From assembly GCF_014648055.1 (NCBI RefSeq), contig NZ_BMQJ01000034.1, positions 1-41,706 on the forward strand: a stretch of 41,706 bases of DNA, in the 5' to 3' direction. This stretch comes from Streptosporangium pseudovulgare. Its GTDB lineage: Bacteria; Actinomycetota; Actinomycetes; Streptosporangiales; Streptosporangiaceae. The notes under the pieces are model-generated. The model ran no database searches, was not told where the DNA came from, and saw nothing but the letters and a program-made list of their open reading frames with translations. Both the position numbers and the translations under genes were made by a program. Of the stretch, positions 41,398-41,706 are shown one piece after another; within the stretch, counting starts at the first letter, position 1, and every line of letters begins with the position of its first letter.

Positions 41398-41706
41398 TCA
41401 GTGGCAGCGGATGTCCAGCCCCGCGTCAGTGCTGTCGATCAGCTCCACGATCACCGACCGGCGACCATAGACCGCCTGCTCCGACGACGGTCGAATCCAG
41501 GCGGTGATGCTCGGCCGGCTCGACTCGACCCCCGCGATGTCCGCCTGCTTGTAGTAGGCGAGAAGTTCCCTAACGGGTAACTCCGTCTCCAGTGTGAACC
41601 GGGAGCCTTTTTCATGCTGAAATTGCAGCTCATAGCCGGTGAGCCCAGCGATCATCAGGGCCTTGGCCGCGCCGATCGCAAGCAGTTCAGCACCTCTTGC
41701 GATGCT
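41398..41706 (-). CDS. Hypothetical protein of the element (partial, cut by right edge)
   Basis: The frame ending TGA at 41398 stays open to the right edge, passing an internal ATG at 41655. Residues before that Met (GAELLAIGAAKALMIAGLTGYELQ) look like continuous protein, so the true start is beyond the window. At least 102 residues. Helical N-part and beta-rich C-part (SVIVELIDSTDAG). No family recognized; it diverges in no way from the other element genes and is in the same direction. Confidence 0.6.
   Translation of the reverse strand, partial: SIARGAELLAIGAAKALMIAGLTGYELQFQHEKGSRFTLETELPVRELLAYYKQADIAGVESSRPSITAWIRPSSEQAVYGRRSVIVELIDSTDAGLDIRCH

Larger units (their letters stand above)
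35303..41706 (-). mobile_element. Left part of an SLP1/pSAM2-type integrative conjugative element (AICE)
   Basis: Integrase, excisionase, RepSA-like initiator, FtsK/SpoIIIE-type transfer protein and a Pra-like activator are in one direction next to tRNA-Tyr. This is the core AICE set. The int-xis-rep-67aa-tra genes are joined by 4-bp overlaps and the Pra-106aa pair is a second unit. The right end (repressor, spread genes, second att) is outside the window. Confidence 0.9.

Overview
This is a high-GC actinomycete chromosome segment. The features that say so are GTG/TTG starts, strong GC bias at third codon positions, KorAB, KOW-free SLP1/pSAM2-type element genes and actinomycete-style Nuo subunits. 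The gene content resembles Streptosporangiales, but the genus cannot be fixed from sequence reading alone. From memory, the gene order korAB / deacetylase / short nuo cluster / htpX / yajQ / tRNA-Tyr / integrase resembles the Streptomyces coelicolor neighbourhood (about SCO4594 to SCO4615) where SLP1 sits.

Positions 1-10300 hold a surface-glycan island: a partial secreted lipoprotein, an RmlC-like sugar epimerase, two GT2 and one GT4 glycosyltransferases, a nucleotide-sugar dehydrogenase, a CelD/FemAB-like acyltransferase, a SAM methyltransferase, a small polysaccharide deacetylase and an NAD-dependent sugar epimerase/dehydratase. Most are on the minus strand. Together they look like a pathway that makes, modifies and exports or anchors an acidic polysaccharide.

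Positions 10400-15300 hold korB-korA (2-oxoacid:ferredoxin oxidoreductase, minus strand, ended by a strong hairpin) and a lipoprotein peptidoglycan/polysaccharide deacetylase. Positions 15384-30165 hold a reduced respiratory complex I cluster (nuoA, B, C, H, I, J, K, L, M, N). It has no nuoD, E, F or G: a GC-rich repeat block lies where nuoD would be. It is interrupted between nuoH and nuoI by a two-helix membrane protein and a divergent Ser/Thr kinase with an unusual membrane-first, kinase-last layout. Lack of the NADH-input module next to korAB suggests a ferredoxin-fed (or subunit-borrowing) complex, which is inference. Several Nuo subunits carry Pro/Ala/Gly-rich inserts or tails, and NuoI has a duplicated tail motif.

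Positions 30400-35246 hold chromosomal housekeeping or single genes: htpX, a PNPOx-like flavoprotein, an exported beta-propeller-like protein, a DUF5710-HNH protein, yajQ and tRNA-Tyr(GTA). From the 3' end of the tRNA to the right edge lies the left part of an actinomycete integrative and conjugative element (AICE, SLP1/pSAM2 type), all on the minus strand: integrase, excisionase, RepSA-type initiator, a 67-aa protein, an FtsK/SpoIIIE-type transfer protein, a 106-aa protein, a Pra-like activator and a gene cut by the window edge. The first five are joined by 4-bp stop/start overlaps. A symmetric composite inverted repeat lies in front of the Pra-like gene and is a good candidate operator.
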